Source of the DNA: a virus
IMG/VR virus record: IMGVR_UViG_3300035698_006641
Span: 1 to 64,000 of that record
Length of the DNA stretch: 64,000 bases
Strand: one strand, 5' to 3'
The notes under the pieces were generated by a model. The model saw only the letters and a list, made by a program, of their open reading frames with translations, was not told where the DNA came from and searched no databases. Below are positions 33,094-41,490 of this stretch, in pieces. The position numbers were made by a program, and so were the translations under genes. Within the stretch, counting starts at the first letter, position 1, and the number at the start of each line of letters is the position of its first letter.

Positions 33094-33264
33094 TCATTTT
33101 CTGTTTTTCTCCTCATAGGTTGTTTTTTGTTTCTTTCTATGTAAGCGGTATCTTTTACATTTGTTATGCAAGTCACATGACCAGCACAATGAGAACTTTT
33201 CCTCGCACTGCTTCATGTAGATCCGCTGACCGACTTCCGATAATAACCAATCAAATAACTTCAT
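33094..33264 (-). CDS. Small Cys-rich basic protein, 56 aa
   Basis: Start set at ATG 33264, because the longer frame overlaps the next gene by over 100 bases. Contains CEEKFSLCWSCDLHNKC, a likely metal site, and a Lys/Arg tail. Unrecognised. Confidence 0.55.
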   Translation of the reverse strand: MKLFDWLLSEVGQRIYMKQCEEKFSLCWSCDLHNKCKRYRLHRKKQKTTYEEKNRK

Positions 33265-33514
33265 AGATAATTCTATCCAGTATCGCTCTGTTTCTCCAAA
33301 AGAAGCGCAGCCCAAATGGTCGCCAAAGCGATAGGTTGATAGCCCATCTCTTGCGTTCGTTTTCAGATGCAACAAGCCTACCGTACATCCATCGCCACCA
33401 TTTCACGGGTACGTTTTTAGGCACACATTCATGATCTCCAATGTACGTCGATGGTGGTGTTGGGGTCATCAAAATCCGAGCCGCCAACTTAATTAACCTA
33501 TCTCTTTGTTCCAT
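33251..33514 (-). CDS. Hypothetical basic protein, 87 aa
   Basis: ATG 33514 follows GGAGGTAAATAATT. Trp/Arg-rich (KWWRWMYGR). No family recognised. Confidence 0.65.
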   Translation of the reverse strand: MEQRDRLIKLAARILMTPTPPSTYIGDHECVPKNVPVKWWRWMYGRLVASENERKRWAINLSLWRPFGLRFFWRNRAILDRIIYEVI

Positions 33515-33536
33515 AATTATTTACCTCCATCTTACA

Positions 33537-33805
33537 TTATCTAACCAGCAACTCATGATCACGAGGAGCTGACCCGTCTTTTTTCGTGGTGACTTCAAAT
33601 GCTACGTCTTTAACACCGTCCACCTTGAACACATTCCGGTCATTGCTGTGCGGGCATCAGCTCCGCCTACGTTTGGATCATGCGACCCGCGACTCAAACA
33701 TTCAGACGTTCCACAGTTCAGAATAAGTGCTATGTCTATCTGTGGCTCCATTACCGGCCCTCTCCGATCTTTTTCGTTTGCTTCCATAAACTCCTTAGAT
33801 GTCAT
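33537..33805 (-). pseudogene. Frameshifted small gene
   Basis: From ATG 33805 the frame reads well (EPQIDIALILNCG) to about 33655, then turns unlike a protein and stops at 33602. A -1 shift near the CCC at 33650-33660 opens a frame reading HSNDRNVFKVDGVKDVAFEV to TAA 33537. One lost base, real or in the consensus, explains this. Confidence 0.55.
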
Positions 33806-34035
33806 TTGATCTTCCGATATTTTGTAAAAACCTCAATACCATCTTCTGGATCCTCAAGAAGTGAGAGTGCACAGTTGAGCATGTCGTTCTCTCTATGTTC
33901 CCCAACTAAACATAGACCCTCAAAGTAATGTCTGATCTCTTCTATTGAAAAATAAACAGGACTAGATGCCTGTACTAGCTTCCTGTTTTTGATGCGGTAA
34001 AGTTCTTCGCGTTGATCATAAATTTTATCGCTCAT
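33802..34035 (-). CDS. Hypothetical protein, 77 aa
   Basis: Helical, with EIRHYFEGLCLVG. Overlaps the frameshifted gene by four bases. Hairpin GAGCC/GGCTC lies just upstream (34051-34065). Confidence 0.65.
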   Translation of the reverse strand: MSDKIYDQREELYRIKNRKLVQASSPVYFSIEEIRHYFEGLCLVGEHRENDMLNCALSLLEDPEDGIEVFTKYRKIK

Positions 34036-34080
34036 TTTGAATCCTTTCTGAGCCGCTGAGGCTCATTATTTTAATCAGAT

Positions 34081-34290
34081 TTACTCCTGAATGCAGAGTT
34101 TTCCATAACGAAAAGCGCACCATGGTTGGGTCATGTACCAAAACTCATCCATGAACCTTTCTGTTTTGAACTTCTGCATTGCCTTAACAGCTCCAACCTT
34201 TGTTCTATGGGCAGAGATGGTGTAAAACATTGATTCATGAATCATTTCGTTAAACTCGACGGTGTATACAAACGTACCCGCAATACACAT
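34081..34290 (-). CDS. Hypothetical protein, 69 aa
   Basis: The frame opens at 34362 without ATG; ATG 34290 with GGAGATATT is the best start. Met/Phe-rich. Unrecognised. Confidence 0.55.
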   Translation of the reverse strand: MCIAGTFVYTVEFNEMIHESMFYTISAHRTKVGAVKAMQKFKTERFMDEFWYMTQPWCAFRYGKLCIQE

Positions 34291-34328
34291 AATATCTCCA
34301 AAGTAAGGCAGTAAAGCCAGCGTTGATC

Positions 34329-34475
34329 TTAGTTTCCAATGAAAACCCCGAACCACAACCACTCAATGGCAATGCCTCGTTTGTTTTCAATTCCATCATT
34401 TTCTGTTTTGCCGTATAGAATTGTGAGTCTTGGTAGGAGTTCTACTTGAGTAGTGAATGTTGTATAGAATATCAT
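34329..34475 (-). CDS. Small protein, 48 aa
   Basis: ATG 34475 after AGGAAGATT. Begins MIFYTTFTTQVELLPRL and ends IEWLWFGVFIGN; resembles a conserved tiny phage protein type but no name can be given. Confidence 0.6.
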   Translation of the reverse strand: MIFYTTFTTQVELLPRLTILYGKTENDGIENKRGIAIEWLWFGVFIGN

Positions 34476-34489
34476 AATCTTCCTATCCA

Positions 34490-34711
34490 TTAATTCTTAA
34501 TTTTGGTTAGTTTCTCGGGATCCACCGTGATTAACTCAGCCTTTTGCCAAGATGTACAAGTTGTACCATTGAGTTGCGTCCTTTCGTAGCCATTCTCAAA
34601 TGCAGCTAGGTTAACGCTATAGAAATAACAAGCCATAACTACTGCTAATGCAACAGTTCCAGACAACATCGTTATCCAAAAGGCAATCCAGAATTTCTGC
34701 GCTTCATTCAT
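34490..34711 (-). CDS. Single-pass membrane protein, 73 aa
   Basis: ATG 34711 directly follows copy 1 of the 82-bp leader (ribosome site ATGGAGA). Hydrophobic segment at about residues 8-32, then an extracytoplasmic domain with one Cys. Unrecognised. Confidence 0.65.
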   Translation of the reverse strand: MNEAQKFWIAFWITMLSGTVALAVVMACYFYSVNLAAFENGYERTQLNGTTCTSWQKAELITVDPEKLTKIKN

Positions 34712-34716
34712 AATTT

Positions 34717-34798
34717 TCTCCATTAAAGCCCAACCAGTAAATCGAGCCTATTATTTTAAACGCCCTGTTTTGAATCTAAGCCACAGGGCACAAAGGCT
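34717..34798 (-). repeat. 82-bp direct repeat, copy 1 (gene leader)
   Basis: Identical over 82 bases to 35424-35505. Contains GCCCTGT/ACAGGGC stem inside a GAGCC/GGCTC outer pairing and ends in ATGGAGA, the ribosome site of the 34490-34711 gene. Duplicated leader or regulatory cassette. Confidence 0.93.
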
Positions 34799-34810
34799 CA
34801 TTTTAAAACG

Positions 34811-35017
34811 TTAGATTGTGAAATTGAAATAGGCGGCATCGTAGTCAATCCCGTCGTCACTCTCCGAGTCGAAGCCCATCGAGAGCGCAAGCATTGCCGC
34901 TTTCTCAAGTTGTTCAATATTCACTAGCGTTCCACAGCTCCGGCCAGCCCTCCAAAGCACGGCCAGTGCGTCATTTAATTCATCCAACTTTTCTTGTTCT
35001 TCCATAGTCTTCTTCAT
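34811..35017 (-). CDS. Hypothetical protein, 68 aa
   Basis: Acidic helix-rich protein between the two leader copies' genes. A second Met lies at residue 5. Unrecognised. Confidence 0.65.
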   Translation of the reverse strand: MKKTMEEQEKLDELNDALAVLWRAGRSCGTLVNIEQLEKAAMLALSMGFDSESDDGIDYDAAYFNFTI

Positions 35018-35122
35018 CTAACCATCTTATTTAATCTCTGTTGTTGTTATTTCCCTAACTCCGATGATCTTCATATTAACTTGTTGGGCAGACGAAGCGG
35101 AAGCAACGCCTGCCCGCAAGTT

Positions 35123-35416
35123 TTAACCAACAACGAGTTTGCGACCGTTGTTTTCGTCTGGTGCGATTTTGGCATCCGGCACAAAAGTCAACGCTTCAGC
35201 GATGGCATAAGTTCCGTCTTCATTTCTTTGCTGAGTCGTAACTTGAACAACACAGCCCGAGCCTGCTTCCATGGCCTTCGTTGATTTCATCCAACCCTCG
35301 GTTTCGCTTGATGCTTTGCAAAGAAGTTGGAATTGGTCTCCATTCCCAACAACCTTGATGTCTTTGACGTTTTTGCGTGCTCCTGAAACGTCAGAATTGT
35401 GCAGTGTTTTCGGCAT
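35123..35416 (-). CDS. Hypothetical protein, 97 aa
   Basis: ATG 35416 follows copy 2 of the leader. Beta-rich (DIKVVGNGDQFQLLC; GCVVQVTTQQ) and could be a small structural or binding protein. A GGGCAG/CTGCCC hairpin follows its end at about 35087-35114. Confidence 0.7.
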   Translation of the reverse strand: MPKTLHNSDVSGARKNVKDIKVVGNGDQFQLLCKASSETEGWMKSTKAMEAGSGCVVQVTTQQRNEDGTYAIAEALTFVPDAKIAPDENNGRKLVVG

Positions 35417-35423
35417 GTCTTAA

Positions 35424-35505
35424 TCTCCATTAAAGCCCAACCAGTAAATCGAGCCTATTATTTTAAACGCCCTGTTTTGAATCTAAGCCACAGGGCACAA
35501 AGGCT
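35424..35505 (-). repeat. 82-bp direct repeat, copy 2 (gene leader)
   Basis: Exact copy of 34717-34798, placed before the 35123-35416 gene. The two downstream genes are unrelated in sequence, so the leader alone was duplicated or moved. Confidence 0.93.
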
Positions 35506-35563
35506 TATTTGACTAGGTGCTAGACGTACTGCATTTTACCGTAGAATAGCGTGTAGTTGACGA

Positions 35564-35848
35564 TCAACTGTTTGTTGTGAACGGGCTTGTACCAAGGCAT
35601 TTAAAAAACGACCATGTTTTGTACTCAATTGACGAGTACCCATATGATTCGTAGGCCCCTTTATCCTTATTACACACCGGAGAATAAGCAACATAAAATT
35701 TGCTTATTTTCTCAAGGTGCTCGCCTTCTTTTTTAAACAACGCGACTGCTTTTTTGTAGGCACTCTCAATGCTTTTTGCTCGAACATCTCCACCGTATCT
35801 TCCGTGTCCCTGACTGCTGTAGTGATAATATATATTAAACACTTTCAT
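35564..35848 (-). CDS. Hypothetical protein, 94 aa
   Basis: Tyr-rich, beta-alpha N-terminus (FNIYYHYSSQG) with a helix of KKAVALFKKEG. ATG 35848 preceded by GGAGAATTACAC. Unrecognised. Confidence 0.65.
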   Translation of the reverse strand: MKVFNIYYHYSSQGHGRYGGDVRAKSIESAYKKAVALFKKEGEHLEKISKFYVAYSPVCNKDKGAYESYGYSSIEYKTWSFFKCLGTSPFTTNS

Positions 35849-35926
35849 GTGTAATTCTCCATTTTGATTAGGATTGGGCCCAAAGTCTCTTAAGCATAAT
35901 TTCCAATCACTCCGGATACCTTGAAG

Positions 35927-36193
35927 CTATACACCGCAAACAGTTACCCACTTATCTTCGGTCGTACCTCGCTTAAAATCTCCGGACACGAATTCCTCTT
36001 CGTCGTATTCGGTAAAGTATCTTTGGGCAGCTTCATCGCATTCTGGATGCCAAGCGTCGCTCTGGAAGTCTCCATAGTACGACCCGACTCTCCGAACGTA
36101 CTTTTCTCCTTTTTCAATCTTCTCTCCGCACCAAACGCAACGATGCTCTTTTCGAGCTTTGGGCTTCGTTATTGATATTTCTTCCCAACCCAT
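35927..36193 (-). CDS. Zinc-binding phage protein, 88 aa
   Basis: CVWCGEKIEKGEKYVRR followed by AWHPEC gives a LIM/treble-clef-like Cys-His set seen in uncharacterised phage proteins. Ends in TAG, after which the frame stays open for 26 codons into the next gene. Lies beside tRNA-Arg(CCU). Confidence 0.7.
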   Translation of the reverse strand: MGWEEISITKPKARKEHRCVWCGEKIEKGEKYVRRVGSYYGDFQSDAWHPECDEAAQRYFTEYDEEEFVSGDFKRGTTEDKWVTVCGV

Positions 36194-36215
36194 AGTTTCC
36201 TTTCTTGTTTAAAAG

Positions 36216-36298
36216 AGCCCTCGGCCGGACTCGAACCAGCAACGAGTTTCCTCACTAGATTAGGAATCTAGCGCCTTATCCGATTAGACTACGAGGGC
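36216..36298 (-). tRNA. tRNA-Arg(CCU) with long variable arm
   Basis: Acceptor GCCCTCG/CGAGGGC, D stem GTCT/AGGC, anticodon stem CTAGA/TCTAG with loop TTCCTAA (anticodon CCU, reads AGG), T arm GCTGG-TTCGAGT-CCGGC. The variable region is 14 nt with a GAG-GAAA-CTC stem, longer than usual for tRNA-Arg. CCA is not encoded. Same anticodon stem as the UCU tRNA. Confidence 0.9.
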
Positions 36299-36354
36299 GT
36301 TATTAACTTCAATAGGAGCTATTTAAGGGCCTCGCATTGAGGCCCCTAAACAGA

Positions 36355-36735
36355 CTAGTCAGATAACTCTTCAATCTTCTTGAGAATCTCCTTCTTCGAC
36401 AGCCCTCGCGTGTCCTCAGCCTCTTTATCAGCCAAGATCTCCAACAAGCTTTCGCGTTCAATTCTACGTTCTGCGGCAGCAGTGCGCTTCTGACGTTCTA
36501 GAAGCTTCACCTCAATGATATGAGCCACAACGTTAAACTGATCCTTAATCTTAGCCTCAGCAGCAGTGGATGTAGAGGTTAGCATACTTTCACCCTTGGT
36601 TTCATTAAACTCTTTACGGAGTCGAATCTGAACCGGGTCAAGCTGCTCTGGGGTCATTGTGAAGAGATCCTCTACTGAGGTCAAACCCTTCCCAGTCAAA
36701 ACCCGCATTTTACCTCGAATTGCTTTTTCTATCAT
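36355..36735 (-). CDS. Helical protein, 126 aa
   Basis: Almost all helix with a KEILKKIEEL tail; coiled-coil likely. Coupled to the 677-aa gene upstream. Ends in TAG. A GGGCCTC/GAGGCCC hairpin follows at 36326-36347. Unrecognised. Confidence 0.7.
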   Translation of the reverse strand: MIEKAIRGKMRVLTGKGLTSVEDLFTMTPEQLDPVQIRLRKEFNETKGESMLTSTSTAAEAKIKDQFNVVAHIIEVKLLERQKRTAAAERRIERESLLEILADKEAEDTRGLSKKEILKKIEELSD

Positions 36736-36744
36736 GATATTTCC

Positions 36745-38778
36745 TTATATTTTGATTATGATGTCTCTTGTGAATTTTCCTTTTACTCGTGCTACCACGG
36801 TGTTGGACACAGTTGATGAGAACCCCAATCCGTTTAGGGAATTCTCAGACTCCTGAACCACCATCTTACTTCCAAGTGCTTCGAACACACGTTTATGCTT
36901 GGTCAAGTCTTCCTTTAAGAACTCATTAAAGAATCCTCGAGGTGCTTCATCGCACTGACATCCCTTTAGAAAGAACATGTAATGCTTATTGCCTGCCTGG
37001 TTTGCTCCATCCCAGTAATTTGGGCTGAACATTACTGAAGATACTGGTACGAACGTGTTGGTGTTGAGTCCCCAGACCTTTTTCGAGTTCATGGACATAG
37101 ACGAGTCAAGGGATGAGATAAACTCCACCCCATTAGCTTCACTGTATTCAATCTTAGCAACCACTACGTACTCGTTGCTCTTAAGCGCCTGACCATACGA
37201 GAATGACCAGATTTGACCCATGAACTCGATCTCAGCTGTGAACCCGCTCTTACCACCTCTCTTCGAGTAGCAGTTTACGAGGAAGGTATACGTCCCGTCT
37301 TTGATACTCTTCTGAGTAGGCCACGTGATGTTCTCAACTGCAACACCCTGTGGATTGATGATGTCTACGTCCAGGTTGCAGCTTGATTTGCTTCCCGGGT
37401 GTCCGAAGTAGATCTCTTGCCCTACTAGCTTTGAGCCCGTACAGTGGGCGTCGAGGTCGTCATGACAGTCGTCGTTATCGTTCCACTGGATTGAGAAGCG
37501 CAATGCTCCGTCTACGGAACCGCCAGCTGCCTTCACGTTCTGCTTCATGCTGTCCGCGACGTCACCGTCGTATGACCACGAGAAGTTGTTGTTCCATTTT
37601 AACATAGACGGAGCTTGTGCATTTTCAGGAGCTATTAAGCTGACAAGATTACCTTGATGTTTTCCCTCCACCAGCAACTCAATTGATTCAGTCGTAGGGA
37701 GTATGTCCTCAATGAAGGCCTCCATCGTAACCTCGTCTATTCTGGTTAGTTTCTTGGGATCCACAGGGATCGACTCCGCTAAACTAGAGAATGCATCTGA
37801 CTTATTTGCTGTCCCGTCATCTCGATTAAGAAAGAGTACGTTACTTACATTAATGTCTTCAAGGGTCGCTTGACGACGTGCCAGTGAATCTTCGAATCCA
37901 AGATCCCTACACTCCTCCTGAGCTGCTTCCACCATTTTCTTGGTGAAGATCGCCTTGGGGCGTTTGTAGTTGGCGGGAGCCATAACAGCTTCGAACTTCC
38001 GAACTGCTGAATCAAGCTCAACCCCCTCAGAGAGGTCGATAAGCAATGTCCCTAGAGCCGTATTACGTATACGTCCCACCTTGCTGACTTTCGATTGTAG
38101 CCAACAAAAGTTATCTTGATCCTCTAGTGGAACTAGATCATACCCTTTCTTAGTCTCGCAGAATAATCTGACTGAAGCCTTATGTTCATCGCCTCGGTAT
38201 AGAGCCCCTTGTGCGATTAATTCTAGAATCGTTTCTCCTGCCTCTAAAGTCAGCTCGTCCATGGAGCGCTTAAATACATTCTTTGTATCACGAGCTGTAC
38301 CGACTATAGATGCAACTGAATCTTTCCCAGAACTAACCACATATGATTTTGGCAAAAGAAAATGCAGGTGATTCCACGTGGCAGTAGTTCCGTCCTCCAG
38401 CATCTGATGACTCTTGTCAACACCCAAGTGTGCTTCCGTGGACAAGAAGATGTCGGACACTGGGAGCGAGTGAATATACTCAGAAAGGGCGGTTGCAACT
38501 GTACTATACGGGCTATCAAACTCCCCGTCCCACACAGACACAATTTTGTTATCAACGATACTGACCATTCCACCAGCTCTGCAAATAAATGACTTACATG
38601 AATTGCAGTCATGCTCTGTTCTTTCCCTAAAGATCTCGTTAGACCAGGCAGGGAAACTATTCAAATATAATTCCCAAATTGCTTCTTTGTTAATACTAAC
38701 TCGAAACAATACCCCGTCTTCAACCATTGAGTCACACTGCCTTTTAACAGCTTGCTTAAACCTCATAAAATCTGACAT
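36745..38778 (-). CDS. Large hypothetical protein, 677 aa
   Basis: N-terminal 350 residues are helical with a Cys pair CNSCKSFIC (about 57-65). A beta-rich domain at about 400-540 (SWSYDGDVADSM, WNDNDDCHDDLDAHC, YFGHPGSKSSC, DGTYTFLVNCYS) resembles the DUF2135/YfaP type found in secreted and phage proteins. The role is unknown; a DNA-associated or tape-like part seems unlikely given the Cys content. Strong frame, clear start. Confidence 0.8.
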   Translation of the reverse strand: MSDFMRFKQAVKRQCDSMVEDGVLFRVSINKEAIWELYLNSFPAWSNEIFRERTEHDCNSCKSFICRAGGMVSIVDNKIVSVWDGEFDSPYSTVATALSEYIHSLPVSDIFLSTEAHLGVDKSHQMLEDGTTATWNHLHFLLPKSYVVSSGKDSVASIVGTARDTKNVFKRSMDELTLEAGETILELIAQGALYRGDEHKASVRLFCETKKGYDLVPLEDQDNFCWLQSKVSKVGRIRNTALGTLLIDLSEGVELDSAVRKFEAVMAPANYKRPKAIFTKKMVEAAQEECRDLGFEDSLARRQATLEDINVSNVLFLNRDDGTANKSDAFSSLAESIPVDPKKLTRIDEVTMEAFIEDILPTTESIELLVEGKHQGNLVSLIAPENAQAPSMLKWNNNFSWSYDGDVADSMKQNVKAAGGSVDGALRFSIQWNDNDDCHDDLDAHCTGSKLVGQEIYFGHPGSKSSCNLDVDIINPQGVAVENITWPTQKSIKDGTYTFLVNCYSKRGGKSGFTAEIEFMGQIWSFSYGQALKSNEYVVVAKIEYSEANGVEFISSLDSSMSMNSKKVWGLNTNTFVPVSSVMFSPNYWDGANQAGNKHYMFFLKGCQCDEAPRGFFNEFLKEDLTKHKRVFEALGSKMVVQESENSLNGLGFSSTVSNTVVARVKGKFTRDIIIKI

Positions 38779-38813
38779 GTCTATTTCCTCTTACTTTAGT
38801 TTCTAATTTTTTA

Positions 38814-38903
38814 TCACTCCCATCCAAAGTACTTACGGAACCTTGGACCTTCTGGGTCAATCCTGTCCTGATGCCTTTGTTTCCGGTTCTGCTTCTGCTT
38901 CAT
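38814..38903 (-). CDS. Small basic protein, 29 aa
   Basis: ATG 38903 lies inside the 3' end of the gene at 38857 in another frame. The end reads DPEGPRFRKYFGWE, a protein-like tail. Explains most of the gap before the 677-aa gene. Weak ribosome site. Confidence 0.45.
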   Translation of the reverse strand: MKQKQNRKQRHQDRIDPEGPRFRKYFGWE

Positions 38904-39294
38904 CCATTTCCGGCCGTGCTTCCCCGGTTTCTTCTCCGGGTTCTGATCCATCTCTTCCGGGGTCCCTATCGCCATGTTGACTCTCCATTTTAGCTTTCTC
39001 TAGTAGATATTCCATGATACTCCCAGCTAAGGCGTCTACTGGGCGTTTTGAGAGCATAACTTGCCCCCAGTTAACCTCTAGCCCATCTAAAGACCGTGAG
39101 CCCTCTACGAGCTCACACAGAGTCCACGCTGGAATTAGTAAATACTCTTGCGGCTTAGTAGGAGTAGCGAGTGGGAGTGAATGCTGGAAATGGGAGATAA
39201 GATCAAAACCCAATGTCACCAACTCAAACCCCACTCGGGGAGAAATGCACCACTGTTTACTGAACTTATCGTCTCTCTCATGTATGCTTAACAA
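38857..39294 (-). CDS. Hypothetical protein with acidic tail, 145 aa
   Basis: Globular first 100 residues, then a low-complexity Glu/Gly/Pro tail. Overlaps the next gene upstream by seven bases. Unrecognised. Confidence 0.65.
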   Translation of the reverse strand: MLSIHERDDKFSKQWCISPRVGFELVTLGFDLISHFQHSLPLATPTKPQEYLLIPAWTLCELVEGSRSLDGLEVNWGQVMLSKRPVDALAGSIMEYLLEKAKMESQHGDRDPGRDGSEPGEETGEARPEMDEAEAEPETKASGQD

Positions 39295-39551
39295 TTTTCT
39301 GCCTCCAATCTATTATACTCATCAAACTCCGTCCACATCCGGTCTATTTCAGCTAAGCTGTTGAACTCAGACTCGAACAGGGCAGATAAAAACTTACGAC
39401 CACGTCTATTGATCTTTCCGTCCCAACCAACTCTTCTCCATGGCCAGATCCAGGTAATGTCATCTCCAAACTTATGGAAGGTGATACCTAGACGCATCCC
39501 ACGCGCTCTTTGTTTTAGCCTTGTTATTGCTCTGCGAATTCTTATCATCAT
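39288..39551 (-). CDS. Hypothetical basic protein, 87 aa
   Basis: Arg-rich N-terminus and Trp-rich centre (ITWIWPWRRVGW). Coupled to the phosphoesterase gene upstream. Unrecognised. Confidence 0.65.
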   Translation of the reverse strand: MMIRIRRAITRLKQRARGMRLGITFHKFGDDITWIWPWRRVGWDGKINRRGRKFLSALFESEFNSLAEIDRMWTEFDEYNRLEAENC

Positions 39552-40279
39552 CGTGCCTTTATTCCTGGGTAAAGATCTACTACTGGATCGCTTTGCCAGA
39601 ACTCTTCAGTTTCCTTGCAAAACACGGTTAAGGCCCCATCGTAACTAGCCCCGGTGTCTAGGAGCCACACATTGCTATGTTTCACGGGCTCGGTACCACC
39701 ACCGATACGTAACTTAGTAGTTGGTGTGTGCCCACAATAAACATTCCTGTAAAACTCAACAACAGGAGACTCAATAGGGCCAGCCATAACTGCTTTAGCT
39801 ATCATATTCCGATCCCATATAATATATTCTACATCGTTGTCTTCTGCTTTACTGTCTACCCGTATACCACCGTGAACTAAAAGATCATCACCTAGTTCGA
39901 GGTATGCAGCAGCCTTATCAAGATAATCACATACCAAGGCATGAGACGCAGCTGAATCAATAGACTCCCTGGTGACTCGTCCTCCTTGATCATCCCAGTC
40001 AATAAAATCCCAAAAGTTTAAACCCCACCCACCTCGACCCAAGTTCTGTTTCAGCCACGTATGGCACCACGAATCATGGTTTCCTAAAAGGTGTTTGTGA
40101 TTTGGAAGTTTCTGTAAGTAGTCAACGCACTCAGTTACATCCGGCCACCCATCGCATACATCCCCTAAGGAGATCAAAAGATCTTCTTCAGGGTTGAATT
40201 TTGCGCGTTCCAGAACTTGAGTCAATGCACGAAATGACCCATGTATATCTGTTACTAACAGTGTTCTCATTTTTACCAT
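39548..40279 (-). CDS. Metallophosphoesterase 1, Ser/Thr-phosphatase-like
   Basis: 243 aa with calcineurin-like motifs: TDIHGS (D-x-H), LGDVCDG, LGNHDSW, LVHGGI and CGHTPT in order, binding two metals. The layout is close to lambda-type protein phosphatase and ApaH-like enzymes, so the substrate may be a phosphoprotein or a dinucleotide. First of three such enzymes within 2.6 kb. Confidence 0.88.
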   Translation of the reverse strand: MVKMRTLLVTDIHGSFRALTQVLERAKFNPEEDLLISLGDVCDGWPDVTECVDYLQKLPNHKHLLGNHDSWCHTWLKQNLGRGGWGLNFWDFIDWDDQGGRVTRESIDSAASHALVCDYLDKAAAYLELGDDLLVHGGIRVDSKAEDNDVEYIIWDRNMIAKAVMAGPIESPVVEFYRNVYCGHTPTTKLRIGGGTEPVKHSNVWLLDTGASYDGALTVFCKETEEFWQSDPVVDLYPGIKAR

Positions 40280-40530
40280 TTGATTTTCAGTCTCCTAATT
40301 TCGGCTAGAGCAGAAACTCTAATTAGATACCCAACAGCAAGCCCGAAGGATATAGCTATTATGAACATTAAAAACGGAGCAATGCAATTAAGCGCGAATG
40401 TAATCATAAAAATCAATGATGACATTATAGCTGCTAACTCCCACATTTTAGACCTAGAAACCTTAGTGTCGTACTCGTTTAATGCTGCTGTTATTCCGTG
40501 ACGCTCATATACTTTTTGAATACTAGCCAT
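40273..40530 (-). CDS. Two-pass membrane protein, 85 aa
   Basis: Hydrophobic at about residues 30-52 and 55-76 after a helical N-terminus. Lies between two phosphoesterase genes. Function unknown. Confidence 0.65.
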   Translation of the reverse strand: MASIQKVYERHGITAALNEYDTKVSRSKMWELAAIMSSLIFMITFALNCIAPFLMFIIAISFGLAVGYLIRVSALAEIRRLKIKW

Positions 40531-40535
40531 AAGAT

Positions 40536-41060
40536 TTATAACTCCTGTTTTTCTATTTTCTCTACTCGTTCTGCCAAAATCAGGCCCAACTCCACAGGTG
40601 TGAAATTAACGGCTTCTGAGCTGACGTTTATGTGATAGTCTGATGCTGATCGGTTTTGGTGGATATGGGCGTGAACATTAAACTCCCATTTACCGTGTAC
40701 GGGTATTAGTCTAGGGGCGTGTGAAAGCAGAACGTTTAAGTCTGGGAACATACGATCACTCGTGATCTTTTGGAATACATTCCAAAGTCTCTTATCCTTC
40801 CCGTTGTCATGGTTTCCTAGTACAAGTCGTTTCCTCCCATTAAGTTGCTCTAGCACATCTGTAGTCCCCGCATACACGTCACCCAAGTGGTAAACTATGT
40901 CTTGCTCTGAAACAACAGAGTTCCAGTTGTCTAACAACATTTTATCCATCTCTTTGATGCTGGAAAACCCTGGTCGAATCAACTTGCCCGAGCGATCCTT
41001 GTACTCCAAAATTCTGGAGTCTCCAAAGTGAGTACACCCAATTACGAAGATTTTTCTCAT
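40536..41060 (-). CDS. Metallophosphoesterase 2
   Basis: 174 aa. GCTHFGD (D-x-H variant with C-T-H), YHLGDVYAG, VLGNHDNG, LLSHAPR and NVHAHIHQ match small calcineurin-like phosphoesterases common in phages. Nucleic-acid end or cyclic nucleotide substrates are possible. Contains the near-copy of the 19.8-kb palindrome. Confidence 0.85.
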   Translation of the reverse strand: MRKIFVIGCTHFGDSRILEYKDRSGKLIRPGFSSIKEMDKMLLDNWNSVVSEQDIVYHLGDVYAGTTDVLEQLNGRKRLVLGNHDNGKDKRLWNVFQKITSDRMFPDLNVLLSHAPRLIPVHGKWEFNVHAHIHQNRSASDYHINVSSEAVNFTPVELGLILAERVEKIEKQEL

Positions 41061-41479
41061 AACATACTTCCTATTCCAAGGAACATAACTGATTCCTTTC
41101 CATTAACTCTAACACCGATAACTCTGTCAGCTATGAACGCAACCTTAGTCACGGTACTCAAGTTTATCTTAGCTTCTTTAAGGCTGGTTATTGAGAGAGC
41201 TGCAAGCTTTTCCATGAATGCATCAGATGTAGTTTTAGTTGGCCCGAAGATATCAATACCTTCAGAGTTAATCTGACCGCCAAGACTACACAGTGTTTTA
41301 TTGGAGAGATTCCTCTTCTTTACAACTTTCTTCTCAACCTTTACTGTAGCCTTAGCCCTCTTAACTTTAGGCTTAACAGGAGGACTTGTTTCAGCTATCT
41401 TTGTCTTTGGCGTGACTTTTCGTTTTTGCCTTTTCTGTATCGCCTTCGCCTTCTCCTCAGGGAGGTATCTTCTCGCCAT
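41057..41479 (-). CDS. Lys-rich protein, 140 aa
   Basis: First 60 residues are Lys/Pro/Val-rich like a histone-type or ribosomal tail; the rest is a beta-rich domain (KINLSTVTKVAFIADRVIG). Nucleic-acid binding is plausible by charge. ATGA overlap with phosphoesterase 2. Confidence 0.65.
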   Translation of the reverse strand: MARRYLPEEKAKAIQKRQKRKVTPKTKIAETSPPVKPKVKRAKATVKVEKKVVKKRNLSNKTLCSLGGQINSEGIDIFGPTKTTSDAFMEKLAALSITSLKEAKINLSTVTKVAFIADRVIGVRVNGKESVMFLGIGSML

Positions 41480-41490
41480 ATCCGCACTCC

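Noticed and set aside
36270-36286. Amber suppressor tRNA at 36216-36298
   Set aside because: The seven-base loop TTCCTAA puts CCU at the anticodon with U33 and A37; reading CUA would need C at position 33.
40273-40530. Holin for the phage
   Set aside because: Two membrane segments but no lysis genes nearby; it sits among phosphoesterases.
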